64,000 nt of DNA from Kiritimatiellota bacterium. Its GTDB lineage: Bacteria; Verrucomicrobiota; Kiritimatiellia; JAAZAB01. A model generated the notes under the pieces. It had not been told where the DNA came from. It saw nothing but the letters and a program-made list of their open reading frames with translations, and did not search any database. Positions 29,117-38,988 of this stretch are shown here, one piece after another. The stretch covers positions 1-64,000 of the forward strand of contig JAPLSY010000086.1 in the NCBI GenBank assembly GCA_026398415.1, in the 5' to 3' direction. The position numbers and the translations under genes were made by a program. Positions within the stretch are counted from its first letter, which is position 1, and each line of letters opens with the position of its first letter.

Positions 29117-31237
29117 ATGGTAAAGAGCGCGAAAAAAACGGCGGCATGCGGATGCGCGGCGGCGAACGTGCCGGACTATTTTGGAGAGAATGTCTTCAAC
29201 ACGAAGACCATGCGGAACTATCTCTCCAACAGGGCGTACCGGTCGCTATTATCAACGATAGTTTCCGGGGAGAACCTGGATGCCGGCATTGCGGATGAAG
29301 TCGCCGATGCGATGAAGACATGGGCGCTTTCCAAGGGCGCGACCCACTACACGCACTGGTTCCAGCCGCTGACCGGGTCCACTGCGGAAAAGCACGACTC
29401 GTTCATCCAGCCCGATGAAGAGGGTGGCGTCGTCATGACTTTTACCGGCAAGGAACTGATCAAGGGCGAGCCGGATGCCTCGAGCTTCCCATCGGGCGGC
29501 CTGCGCGCCACATTTGAAGCGCGCGGCTATACCGGTTGGGATCCCACGAGTCCGGCGTTCATCAAGGAATCGCCGAGCGGCGCCACGTTGTGCATTCCGA
29601 CGATTTTCTGCGGCTGGAACGGGGAGGCGCTCGACAAGAAGACCCCGCTGCTACGTTCAATGCACGCGCTATCCACGCAGGTGTGCAGGCTCGGAAAACT
29701 CTTTGGCATTGATTGCGAAGGCAAGCGGGCTTATGGGACACTTGGCCCGGAGCAGGAGTATTTCCTCATAGACAAGCAATATTACCAGAAGCGACTGGAT
29801 TTGATGCAGACCGGTCGGACGCTGTTTGGTTGCAGGCCCGCGAAGCACCAGCAGATGGAAGATCATTATTTCGGTTCGATCAAACCGCGCATAATGACAT
29901 TCATGCAGGACCTTGATCGCGAGTTGTGGCGGCTTGGAGTGCCGGCCAAGACAAGGCATAACGAAGTCGCCCCGGCTCAATTCGAGATAGCCCCGGTTTT
30001 CGAGGAGCTCAACCTGGCGATTGACCACAACATGGTTGCGATGGATGTTCTGAAGGAAACAGCGGACAGGCACGGCTTAACCTGTCTGTTGCACGAGAAG
30101 CCGTTTGCCGGCGTCAACGGATCGGGCAAGCATAACAACTGGTCGGTATGCGGACCGGATGGCAAGAACTGGCTCACGCCCGGCGAGAATCCGCACGACA
30201 ACGCGAAGTTCCTGGTGATGATCGTTGCGTTGATGAAGGCGGTTGACACTCACGCTGATCTGCTGAGGGCAACCGTCGCCACGGCGGGCAACGATCACAG
30301 GCTTGGCGCGAACGAGGCGCCGCCCGCGATCGTCTCGATCTTCCTCGGCGAGCAGCTCACGGACGTCATCGAGCAGATCGAGAAGGGCGCGGTCAAGGGA
30401 TCGAAGAAGGGCGGAACAATCAAGGTCGGCGTGTCGTCTCTGCCGACTCTTCCGCGTGACGCGACGGACCGCAACAGGACTTCGCCGTTTGCGTTTACCG
30501 GCAACAAGTTCGAGTTCCGCGCGGTCGGATCGAATCAGAGCTGTGCCGGATCCAATGTGGCTATTGACACCATCGTGGCCGAGGCGCTAGACGAGATCTG
30601 CGCGCGGCTTGAGGCCGACGTGAAGGCCGGCAAGGACTTCAACGCTTCCGTGCAGGCCCTGTTGCGGAATCTTGTCAAGAAACACAAACGCATTCTGTTC
30701 AACGGCGATAACTATACCGCAGAGTGGCAGAAAAAAGCGAAGCAGCGTGGATTGCCGAACGTCCGGAAGACACCGGAAGCCCTCAAGGCGCTGATCAGGC
30801 CGGATGTGGTTGCTTTGATGGAGAAGTATCAGGTGCTGAGCAAGCGCGAGCTGCATTCGAGGTATGACGTTTATCTGCACGCTTATCACGCGACGGTTGA
30901 GATAGAGGCGAATTGCGCGTTGACAATTGCCCGCACATTCCTGGTACCCGCCGTGATGCGGTATGCCAAGGAGTTGTCTGCGTCGCTCTGTGGTGTCAAG
31001 GCGGCTGGCGGTGGCAAACTGCCGGAGAGCGCGAAACTTCTCAAGGAAGTCAGTAGCGGGTGCGATCTGATGCTCAAACGGGCGGCGGAACTTGAGAAAG
31101 CGGTGAACGATAAGTCGGCGGACAAAATGCTGGAGGGGATGGTCCGTCTACGGACGGTCGCCGATTCGATGGAAGGGGTTGTGCCGCACGACAGGTGGCC
31201 GTTGCCCTCTTATGCTGACATGATGTTCATGCTGTGA
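29117..31237 (+). CDS. glnA: glutamine synthetase, type III (GlnN)
   Basis: The ~706-residue enzyme makes glutamine from glutamate, ammonium and ATP. It is the large GSIII form known from Bacteroidetes, some Firmicutes, cyanobacteria and PVC bacteria. Active-site segments are GTLGPEQEYFLIDK, KTRHNEVAPAQFEIAPVFEE, HEKPFAGVNGSGKHNNWS and NRTSPFAFTGNKFEFRAVGSNQS. AGGAG lies 8 bases before the ATG at 29117, preferred over the in-frame ATG at 29111. It follows PII by 67 bp. A GCGGGC-ACA-GCCCGC palindrome (31262-31276) follows the stop. Confidence 0.95.
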   Translation: MVKSAKKTAACGCAAANVPDYFGENVFNTKTMRNYLSNRAYRSLLSTIVSGENLDAGIADEVADAMKTWALSKGATHYTHWFQPLTGSTAEKHDSFIQPDEEGGVVMTFTGKELIKGEPDASSFPSGGLRATFEARGYTGWDPTSPAFIKESPSGATLCIPTIFCGWNGEALDKKTPLLRSMHALSTQVCRLGKLFGIDCEGKRAYGTLGPEQEYFLIDKQYYQKRLDLMQTGRTLFGCRPAKHQQMEDHYFGSIKPRIMTFMQDLDRELWRLGVPAKTRHNEVAPAQFEIAPVFEELNLAIDHNMVAMDVLKETADRHGLTCLLHEKPFAGVNGSGKHNNWSVCGPDGKNWLTPGENPHDNAKFLVMIVALMKAVDTHADLLRATVATAGNDHRLGANEAPPAIVSIFLGEQLTDVIEQIEKGAVKGSKKGGTIKVGVSSLPTLPRDATDRNRTSPFAFTGNKFEFRAVGSNQSCAGSNVAIDTIVAEALDEICARLEADVKAGKDFNASVQALLRNLVKKHKRILFNGDNYTAEWQKKAKQRGLPNVRKTPEALKALIRPDVVALMEKYQVLSKRELHSRYDVYLHAYHATVEIEANCALTIARTFLVPAVMRYAKELSASLCGVKAAGGGKLPESAKLLKEVSSGCDLMLKRAAELEKAVNDKSADKMLEGMVRLRTVADSMEGVVPHDRWPLPSYADMMFML

Positions 31238-31308
31238 GGAGCGCGGCAGTTGAATCCGAAAGCGGGCACAGCCCGCGTTAGTCATATTCGAGACTGGGAG
31301 AGTGACGA

Positions 31309-34300
31309 ATGGAGCCTGGCCAGTGTCTTTATAATCCGCAATATGAACACGATGCCTGTGGTGTGGGATTTGTTGCCAATATTGATGGGACCAAATCCCA
31401 TGAGATCGTCGTGCGCGGCATCAGGGTCCTGAAAAACCTGCTGCATCGCGGCGCGGCTGGCGACGATGGAAAAACTGGCGATGGCGCGGGCATCCTGGTC
31501 CAGATTCCGGACAAATTCCTGCAACGCGAATGCGGTTCTTTGGGCCTGAAATTGCCTTCTGCCGGCAAGTACGGCGTCGGCATGCTGTTTTTACCAAGGG
31601 ATCAAAGACTTGCCGAACAATGCCGGGCAATGTTCGAACTGGTTGTCCACGAGGAAGGCTTGCCTTTCCTCGGATGGCGCGAGATTCCCACCGATCCTGC
31701 CGTGCTCGGCGCCGAGGCCAGGGAAGAACAACCGCTCATCGTTCAATGCTTTATCAGCGGTGTTCCCTGGCCGAGCTTGGGCAGGCAGGACGATCCGGTC
31801 ATTATGGAGCGCAAGCTCTATGTCATCCGGAAGTTGGCCGAGCGCCGCATCGAAGCGGATCTGCATCCCGGCGACAAATTTTATATCCCCAGTCTTTCAT
31901 GCCGGACGATTGTCTATAAAGGGTTGTTACTGGGTACCCAGCTGGGCGAATTTTACGCCGACCTTAAAGCCCCGGATTTCATCAGCGCCGTTGCGGTCAT
32001 CCATCAACGCTACAGCACGAACACATTTCCATCCTGGAAACTGGCGCAACCCTTCCGTTACCTGGCGCACAATGGGGAAATCAACACGCTGCGGGGCAAC
32101 ATCCGGCACATGCAGGCGCGGGAAAAACTGCTGGAGTCTCATCGGCTGAATGGCGCCATCGCAAAACTCCTGCCCATTATCGACGCCGGAGGCAGTGATT
32201 CGGGCTGTCTGGACAATGCGTTGGAGTTGTTGGTGGCCGGTGGCCGGGATATTCCCCACGCCATGATGATGCTGATTCCCCAGGCCTGGGGTCCCAAATA
32301 CCCGATGGGGCCGGATTTGAGGGGATTCTTCGAATACAATTCGGGATTGATGGAACCCTGGGACGGTCCGGCAGCCGTGGCGTTTACAGATGGTTCCGTG
32401 GTAGGAGCGCTCCTGGATCGCAACGGACTCCGGCCTTGCCGGTACACAATTACCAGGAACGGCTTCATGGTCCTGGCTTCGGAAACCGGTGTCCTGGATT
32501 TTGCTCCCGGCGAAATTGCCGAGAAAGGCGCCCTGCGCCCGGGTGAAATGATTCTGGTTGATTTTAACAAGCGGCGGTTATTGAAAGATAAAGAGATCAA
32601 AAACGACTATGCCCGGCGCTTGCCGTATCGGCGCTGGGTTGAAGATAACAAAATCATGCTCCACGGCCTGTTCAACGATGTGGCGCCGGTGGTGCCGGAT
32701 ACGGCGCGTTTACTCTTGCGTCAGAAGTTATTCGGCTATACCCGCGAGGATTTGGAAATTGTGATCCGGGTCATGGCCTCCAAGGCGCATGAACCCATCG
32801 GATCCATGGGCTGTGACACGCCGCTGGCGGTCCTGTCCGAAAAACCTCAACTGCTTTATGCCTACTTCAAGCAGCTGTTTGCCCAGGTCACCAACCCGCC
32901 CATCGATCCGATCCGCGAAGAGCTGGTTATGTCGCTAATGACCTTCATGGGCAATCCGGCCAATATACTTACGGAAAATCCCCAGCATAGCCGGTTGATC
33001 AAACTCAGGCACCCCATTCTTTCCAACGAAGATTTGGGAAGAATTAAATCGCTGAACCTGAAAGATTTTACGATTGCCACGCTGCCCATTGGCTTCCCCG
33101 CCGCTGGGGCGGCCACCGCCGCCGGGGTGGCCACCGCCACCGGGGCGGCGGAAGCCCTCGAGACCGCCATCAATCAGTTGTGCCGGGAAACAGAAGCGGC
33201 GATCAACGCGGGGCGGTCAGTGATCATTTTGAGTGACCGGGATTTGCCGTCCGACATGATTCCTATTCCCGCCCTGCTTGCGGTGTCGGCGGTCAACCAG
33301 GCGGTGGTGCGTATGGGCAAACGAACCGGCGCGGCGTTAATCCTGGAAACCGGCGAACCCCGCGAGGTGCATCATTTTGCCATGCTCTTAGGCTGCGGTG
33401 CAACGGCGATCAATCCCTACCTGGCCTTTGACATTGTGGCGGATATGGCGGGCAAAGAACTGTTGGAAGGCCGGATCGGGGTTACCCAGGCTTTGGAAAA
33501 CTACATCCATGCGATTTGCAAGGGGTTGCTCAAAGTAATGTCAAAAATGGGTATCTCGACGCTCCGCAGCTACCGGAGTGCCCATGTTTTTGAAGCGGTC
33601 GGTTTAAACTCTGCGCTGATCGAGCGCTACTTTCCCGGTACGGCCTCGCGTATCCAGGGGATCGGGCTCGCGGAAATCGCCGCCGAAGCGAATGCGCGCC
33701 ACGCGGCGGCCTATGACCGTGCTCCCAACACGCCGCATTTTCTCCCCAGCGGGGGCCGCTACCGCTACCGCAAGGATGGCGAACGTCATCTCTGGACACC
33801 GGGCTCCATAACCAAGCTCCAATGCGCGACGCGGAACAATGACTTCCGCCTATACCGGGAATACGCGCGTCTGATCGATGATCAGACAAAGCAGGTGAGC
33901 ACATTGCGAGGTCTGTTCAAATTCAAAGAACGGAAGGCCATTCCGCTTGAGGAGGTCGAGCCGACCGGCGAGATCATGAAGCGTTTCGTTACCTCTGCCA
34001 TGTCGTTCGGCTCAATCAGCCGGGAGGCGCACGAGACGCTTGCGATTGCCATGAACCGAATCGGCGCCATGAGCAACAGCGGGGAAGGCGGTGAAGATCC
34101 GGGACGGTACAACCCGTTGCCCAATGGCGACAACCGGTGCAGTGCGGTTAAACAAGTCGCCAGCGGCCGGTTCGGGGTTACGACGGAATACCTGGTGCAT
34201 GCCAGGGAATTGCAGATCAAGATGGCGCAAGGCGCCAAACCCGGAGAGGGCGGACAATTACCCGGATTTAAGGTCGATTCGGAGATTGCGCGCGTGCGCC

Positions 34301-35883
34301 ATACCACGCCGGGGGTGACGCTTATTTCGCCGCCGCCGCATCACGACATTTACTCCATTGAAGACATTAAACAGCTAATCTTCGATTTGAAGAATGTGAA
34401 TCCCTCTGCCAAGGTCTCCGTGAAACTGGTTTCCGAAGTCGGGGTGGGAACCATTGCCGCCGGTGTGGCCAAAGGCGGCGCGGACAAGGTGCTCATCAGC
34501 GGGCATGATGGGGGCACCGGGGCTTCGCCACTTTCCTCGATCAATTTCACGGGTGTCCCGTGGGAACTTGGGCTTGCGGAAACACAGCAGACGCTCATGC
34601 TTAATAATCTGCGCGGTCGTATCCGCCTCCAAGTGGATGGCCAGTTGAAAACAGGCCGGGATGTGATTGTCGCGGCATTGCTGGGCGCCGAGGAGTTCGG
34701 CTTTGCCACCGCGCCGCTGGTGGTGTGCGGGTGCGTGATGATGCGTAAATGCAATGAGAATATCTGTCCCGTGGGGATCGCGACGCAGAATCCTGAATTG
34801 CGGAAACGATTCGCCGGGAAGCCGGAGTACATTATCAACTTCTTTACGATGATTGCCGAAGAGATCCGGGAATACATGGCGTGCCTGGGCTTTCGCCGGC
34901 TGGACGATCTGATCGGCCGTAGCGACATGCTGGAAGTCAACGATGCCATCGAATTCTGGAAAGCCCGGCACCTTGACTTCTCAGCAATTTTCGGTCGCGT
35001 TGGTGGCGACAGCGCTTCCCGCTGCATGGAAACCCAACCATGCGAATTGACGGGGGTCATGGATGAAAAATTGATTGAACTGGCCAAGCCTGCGCTGGAG
35101 AAGCGCGAAGCCGTCGTGATTGAAATGCCCATCCGGAATGTCAACCGGGCCGTGGGCACGATGCTGTCCGGCGAATTGACTCGAAGATACGGCGGGGCGG
35201 GACTGCCGGATGATACCGTTGTGTGTCGATTCAAGGGATCCGCCGGCCAGAGTTTCGGCGCTTTCGGCGCCAAGGGATTGACCCTGAGGCTTGAAGGCGA
35301 TGCGAACGATTATCTGGGGAAAGGTCTTTCCGGCGCAAGGCTCGTTGTTATGCCTCTCCCGCAGACAAGCTTCGATCCCTCCGCAAATACCATCTGCGGC
35401 AATGTGCTCCTGTATGGGGCGACGGCAGGTGAAGCCTACATTTATGGTCGTGTGGGGGAACGGTTCGCGATCAGGAATAGCGGAGCTTATGCCGTGGTCG
35501 AAGGGGTGGGGGACCATGCCTGCGAGTACATGACCGGGGGCAGGGTTGTTGTCTTGGGAAAGACGGGGGTGAATTTCGCCGCGGGTATGAGCGGAGGGAT
35601 TGCCTACGTTTATGATCCGGAAGGAAACTTCGACAGCCGATGTAATCTGGGAATGGTCGATTTGGATATGATGGCTGACTCAGCGGACATCGAAGAACTG
35701 AGGACGATGATTCAAAAGCATTTTGAACACACCGGCAGCAGGAAAGCCGAATATATTCTGGCGCACTGGCAAGAATCCCTTGCCTTGTTTGTCCAGGTGT
35801 TTCCCATGGAATACCGCCGTGCGCTCGGCCGAATGAGCAAAGAGGATGAAGCCGCCGAACGGGAGGGTGTGATCGATGGGTAA
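31309..35883 (+). CDS. gltB: glutamate synthase large subunit
   Basis: The 1524-residue GOGAT large subunit takes the amide of glutamine and 2-oxoglutarate to two glutamates. Maturation would expose Cys17 (HDACGVGF), the glutaminase nucleophile. The central and FMN-binding domains contain MSFGSISREAHETLA and GGTGASPLSSI. The 3Fe-4S Cys are in CGCVMMRKCNENICPVGIATQ, and the C-terminal glutamate-synthase beta-helix domain ends the protein. An in-frame minisatellite is inserted at 33106-33156. The gene overlaps gltD by 8 bp. Confidence 0.95.
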   Translation: MEPGQCLYNPQYEHDACGVGFVANIDGTKSHEIVVRGIRVLKNLLHRGAAGDDGKTGDGAGILVQIPDKFLQRECGSLGLKLPSAGKYGVGMLFLPRDQRLAEQCRAMFELVVHEEGLPFLGWREIPTDPAVLGAEAREEQPLIVQCFISGVPWPSLGRQDDPVIMERKLYVIRKLAERRIEADLHPGDKFYIPSLSCRTIVYKGLLLGTQLGEFYADLKAPDFISAVAVIHQRYSTNTFPSWKLAQPFRYLAHNGEINTLRGNIRHMQAREKLLESHRLNGAIAKLLPIIDAGGSDSGCLDNALELLVAGGRDIPHAMMMLIPQAWGPKYPMGPDLRGFFEYNSGLMEPWDGPAAVAFTDGSVVGALLDRNGLRPCRYTITRNGFMVLASETGVLDFAPGEIAEKGALRPGEMILVDFNKRRLLKDKEIKNDYARRLPYRRWVEDNKIMLHGLFNDVAPVVPDTARLLLRQKLFGYTREDLEIVIRVMASKAHEPIGSMGCDTPLAVLSEKPQLLYAYFKQLFAQVTNPPIDPIREELVMSLMTFMGNPANILTENPQHSRLIKLRHPILSNEDLGRIKSLNLKDFTIATLPIGFPAAGAATAAGVATATGAAEALETAINQLCRETEAAINAGRSVIILSDRDLPSDMIPIPALLAVSAVNQAVVRMGKRTGAALILETGEPREVHHFAMLLGCGATAINPYLAFDIVADMAGKELLEGRIGVTQALENYIHAICKGLLKVMSKMGISTLRSYRSAHVFEAVGLNSALIERYFPGTASRIQGIGLAEIAAEANARHAAAYDRAPNTPHFLPSGGRYRYRKDGERHLWTPGSITKLQCATRNNDFRLYREYARLIDDQTKQVSTLRGLFKFKERKAIPLEEVEPTGEIMKRFVTSAMSFGSISREAHETLAIAMNRIGAMSNSGEGGEDPGRYNPLPNGDNRCSAVKQVASGRFGVTTEYLVHARELQIKMAQGAKPGEGGQLPGFKVDSEIARVRHTTPGVTLISPPPHHDIYSIEDIKQLIFDLKNVNPSAKVSVKLVSEVGVGTIAAGVAKGGADKVLISGHDGGTGASPLSSINFTGVPWELGLAETQQTLMLNNLRGRIRLQVDGQLKTGRDVIVAALLGAEEFGFATAPLVVCGCVMMRKCNENICPVGIATQNPELRKRFAGKPEYIINFFTMIAEEIREYMACLGFRRLDDLIGRSDMLEVNDAIEFWKARHLDFSAIFGRVGGDSASRCMETQPCELTGVMDEKLIELAKPALEKREAVVIEMPIRNVNRAVGTMLSGELTRRYGGAGLPDDTVVCRFKGSAGQSFGAFGAKGLTLRLEGDANDYLGKGLSGARLVVMPLPQTSFDPSANTICGNVLLYGATAGEAYIYGRVGERFAIRNSGAYAVVEGVGDHACEYMTGGRVVVLGKTGVNFAAGMSGGIAYVYDPEGNFDSRCNLGMVDLDMMADSADIEELRTMIQKHFEHTGSRKAEYILAHWQESLALFVQVFPMEYRRALGRMSKEDEAAEREGVIDG
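33106..33156. repeat. in-frame 18-bp minisatellite in gltB
   Basis: Units GGGGCGGCCACCGCCGCC, GGGGTGGCCACCGCCACC and GGGGCGGCGGAAGCC are in tandem. They encode an Ala/Thr/Gly-rich stretch between the glutaminase and central domains, where homologues are usually shorter. Confidence 0.6.
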
Positions 35884-37339
35884 AACCGGCGGATTTTTAG
35901 AATACAATCGCCAGGAGTCCGTATATCGCCCCGCGGACGAGCGGATCAAGGACTTTAAGGCCGTTGAAATTCCGTTCATGGAAGACAATGTCCATGTCCA
36001 GCTGGCGCGTTGCCTGGAGTGTGGCACGCCTTTCTGTCACAGCTACGGTTGCCCACTGGCGAATGTGATCCCGGAGTTGAATGATCTTGCCTGGCAAGAG
36101 CGCTGGGCCGAAGCGCTGACGCTCCTGCTTGCGACCAATCCATTTCCTGAATTCACGGGGCGGCTCTGTCCGGCCATTTGTGAAGCGGCCTGTGTCCTTG
36201 CCATCAATGACGATGCAGTGACGATCCGGCAAATAGAACTTGCGATCATCGAAAAGGGCTTTGCCAAAGGCTATCTTCAGCCGGCGCCGCCGCCGGAGCG
36301 TATTGCGAAGAGGATTGCGGTTGTTGGATCCGGTCCTGCCGGACTGGCCGCGGCCGATACGCTTAATAAGGCCGGATACTCGGTAGTTGTTTATGAGCGT
36401 GCCGCAAAGATCGGAGGAATACTGCGTTACGGCATCCCGGACTTTAAGCTGGAAAAATGGGTTTTGGACCGCCGGATTCAACTCATGGAAAAAGAAGGCG
36501 TCCGTTTCGAGACCGGGGTCACCGTCGGGAAGGATATATCCTGCAAATATCTTAGAAGCCGATTCGATGCCATCTGCCTGTGCGGAGGCGCAGGTGAACC
36601 CAGGGATTTGAAGGTGCCCGGCCGTGACTTGGCGGGCATTCATTTTGCGTTGGATTACCTTGCTTCCCAGAACCGGAAGGGTACGGGGGAACCTGTCGCT
36701 GTCGAAGATAATATTGACGCAAAAGGGAAAAGGGTTGTAATTATCGGCGGAGGCGATACGGGCGCCGACTGCCTGGGGACGGCAATCCGGCAAGGCGCCC
36801 AAAGCGTCCTCCAGCTGGAGATTCTGCCCGAGCCGGCCCAGGTGCGACCCGCTACCACCCCGTGGCCCATGTGGCCCGCCATCCGGCGTGACTCGACCAG
36901 CCACAAGGAAGGTGGCGTCCGGCGATGGGGAGTCAGCACGATGAAGTTTCATGGCCAGAACGGTCGCGTTACCGGGTTGAATTGCGTGGAGGTCGAGTCG
37001 CGACGCCAATCGGATGGACGTGTTGAATTCATCCCGCGCCAAGGCACGGAATTTGAGGTGGAAGTGGAAATGGTTCTCCTGGCTCTGGGTTATGTCGCAA
37101 TCAGTTGGGATCGGATTGCCGATGATCTCCATCTTGAACGCGACCCGCCTTCGTCCCGACTCTCAGAGAGGTCGGGACCACGGCGGGCAGGCCCGCAGGG
37201 AAATGTCAAGGCCGATGAAAATAATCTGACGGACGTACCGGGTGTATTTGTCGCGGGAGACATGCGGAGTGGGCCATCCCTTGTTGCCCGGGCAATCGCG
37301 GATGGAATATCGGCCGCTCGAGGAATTATTACTGGCTAA
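35876..37339 (+). CDS. gltD: glutamate synthase small subunit (NADPH)
   Basis: The 487-residue flavoprotein passes electrons from NAD(P)H to GltB. The N-terminal 4Fe-4S Cys are in CLECGTPFCHSYGCPL and CPAICEAAC. The FAD site GSGPAGLAAADTLNKAG and NAD(P) site IIGGGDTGADCLGTA follow. Near the C-terminus a 48-bp palindromic insertion (37144-37196) adds 16 residues; without it the sequence reads LERDPQGNVKADEN, the expected family text. The insertion is in frame and the following VPGVFVAGDMRSGPSLV is intact, so the enzyme is probably active. Confidence 0.93.
   Translation: MGKTGGFLEYNRQESVYRPADERIKDFKAVEIPFMEDNVHVQLARCLECGTPFCHSYGCPLANVIPELNDLAWQERWAEALTLLLATNPFPEFTGRLCPAICEAACVLAINDDAVTIRQIELAIIEKGFAKGYLQPAPPPERIAKRIAVVGSGPAGLAAADTLNKAGYSVVVYERAAKIGGILRYGIPDFKLEKWVLDRRIQLMEKEGVRFETGVTVGKDISCKYLRSRFDAICLCGGAGEPRDLKVPGRDLAGIHFALDYLASQNRKGTGEPVAVEDNIDAKGKRVVIIGGGDTGADCLGTAIRQGAQSVLQLEILPEPAQVRPATTPWPMWPAIRRDSTSHKEGGVRRWGVSTMKFHGQNGRVTGLNCVEVESRRQSDGRVEFIPRQGTEFEVEVEMVLLALGYVAISWDRIADDLHLERDPPSSRLSERSGPRRAGPQGNVKADENNLTDVPGVFVAGDMRSGPSLVARAIADGISAARGIITG
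37144..37196. repeat. palindromic insertion in gltD with 5-bp flanking duplication
   Basis: The sequence CCCGC occurs at 37144-37148 and again at 37192-37196, exactly 48 bp apart. Between them lies an inverted repeat: CCGCC ... GTCCCGAC and GTCGGGAC ... GGCGG around a CTCTCAGAGAG-like centre. The 48 bp equal 16 codons. Removing one copy of the flank plus the insert restores a typical GltD sequence. Confidence 0.75.
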
Positions 37340-37505
37340 AAAAAGCTTGCATTACTGAATCCGCATTGGTATGCTCAAAGCCCGTTTGGTAGAGATGCCT
37401 TGATATCCCCTGATTTTGCGGCGTTAAGCCATGGGGACAGTGATTGTTAAAATATATAGATGCTTCCGGCGACACGCAAGAGATGTTACGGAGGGGAGAT
37501 GAACC

Positions 37506-38969
37506 ATGGCGTTTCATGATCCGGAAAGATTGCCGCGGGAGGCATGCGGATTGTTTGGTGTCTATGGTGTGCCCAATGCGGCGCCAATGATCTACCAGGG
37601 ATTGTTCTCGCTCCAGCATCGCGGGCAGGAAGGTGCGGGGATCGTCACCAGCGACGGCCAGCGGGTGAGTTCGATCAAGGGGCTGGGGTTGGTTAACGAC
37701 GTGTTTGCGGCCAGGTCATGGGGAGAGTTGCCGGGACACATTGGGATCGGGCATGTGCGTTATTCCACGACCGGCTCCACCCGGATTCAAAATGTCCAGC
37801 CGCTGGTTGTGGAATGCAGTGACGGTATCTGGGCTATTGCCCATAACGGTAACTTGACCAACGCCGGAAGCCTGCGCCGGATGTACCGCGAAGCCGGCGC
37901 GATTTTCCAGACCAGCACGGATAGCGAAGTCCTTGTCCATCTGCTGGCCGATCCAATGTATCGCTTGCGCCCGCTGCGGGTGGCGCGCGCCTTAAATGAA
38001 CTCCGGGGTGCCTTTTCCTTTCTGCTGATGACCCGGGATTGTGTGATGGCGGCACGGGACCCACTGGGGTTCAAGCCGCTCTCGATCGGGAGGCTGGGTG
38101 AGGGTTATGTCTTTGCCAGCGAGACTTGCGCGCTGGCCCAGACGGGAGCGGAATACATCCGGGATGTCCAACCCGGGGAGTTGGTAGTCGTGGACAAGGA
38201 TGGCATGAAGTTTTCGCAGTTTGCCGCCGCGCCGGGTCCGTGCCAGGCCCAGTGTATTTTCGAGCATGTGTATTTTGCCCGGCCGGACAGCCAGGTGTTC
38301 GGCGAGAGCGTCCATGGGATCCGCTGTCAGCTGGGATTACGACTGGCCCGGGAACATCCGGCCGACGCGGACATTGTCATCGCGGTACCCGACAGCGGCA
38401 ACGCCGCGGCGCTGGGATACTCGCGAGGGAGCGATATTCCGTTGGACTATGGTTTTATCCGCAACCATTACGTGGGTCGGACGTTCATCATGCCGGAGGT
38501 GCACCAGCGGTCCGACAGCGCGGACATGAAGCTGGCGGTGGTCCGGGACGTGGTGAACGGCAAACGCGTGGTGGTGGTGGATGATTCCATCATCCGCGGG
38601 ACCACGGCGCGCCGGCGGGTTGCCGCATTGAAGCAGGCGGGGGCCCGGGAAATCCACCTGCGGATTGCGTGTCCGCCGGTCATACATCCCTGCTTTTTCG
38701 GCATTGATTTTCCTACGCAGACGGAACTGATCGCCGGACGGCGTTCCATCGACGAGATTTGCCATTTTCTTGGCGCGGATTCGCTGGGCTACTTGAGTCT
38801 GGACGGTCTGCTGGCGCCTTTTCGGTTTCCACGCGCCTACTGCACCGCCTGTTTTTCCGGGACGTATCCGGTTGACGTGGGGGCGGTGCAGGGCAAGACG
38901 AAGACGGAATTGGAAGATGGCGCTCCGCTGCAGCAGATTGAGGGTCTGTTGCCTAAATTCAGTTTCTGA
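37506..38969 (+). CDS. purF: amidophosphoribosyltransferase
   Basis: This 487-residue enzyme begins purine synthesis, using glutamine amide to make phosphoribosylamine. The short propeptide is followed by Cys14 ([10 protein letters not shown]). The glutaminase domain with [11 protein letters not shown] and NGNLTNA spans ~14-240, and the phosphoribosyltransferase motif [13 protein letters not shown] lies at ~355. Cys-containing segments [16 protein letters not shown] and the C-terminal [11 protein letters not shown] are consistent with the iron-sulfur form. The preceding 166-bp gap holds a GGAGGGGA ribosome site. Confidence 0.93.
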   Translation: MAFHDPERLPREACGLFGVYGVPNAAPMIYQGLFSLQHRGQEGAGIVTSDGQRVSSIKGLGLVNDVFAARSWGELPGHIGIGHVRYSTTGSTRIQNVQPLVVECSDGIWAIAHNGNLTNAGSLRRMYREAGAIFQTSTDSEVLVHLLADPMYRLRPLRVARALNELRGAFSFLLMTRDCVMAARDPLGFKPLSIGRLGEGYVFASETCALAQTGAEYIRDVQPGELVVVDKDGMKFSQFAAAPGPCQAQCIFEHVYFARPDSQVFGESVHGIRCQLGLRLAREHPADADIVIAVPDSGNAAALGYSRGSDIPLDYGFIRNHYVGRTFIMPEVHQRSDSADMKLAVVRDVVNGKRVVVVDDSIIRGTTARRRVAALKQAGAREIHLRIACPPVIHPCFFGIDFPTQTELIAGRRSIDEICHFLGADSLGYLSLDGLLAPFRFPRAYCTACFSGTYPVDVGAVQGKTKTELEDGAPLQQIEGLLPKFSF

Positions 38970-38988
38970 GCAGGATAAGGGAGGTTCA

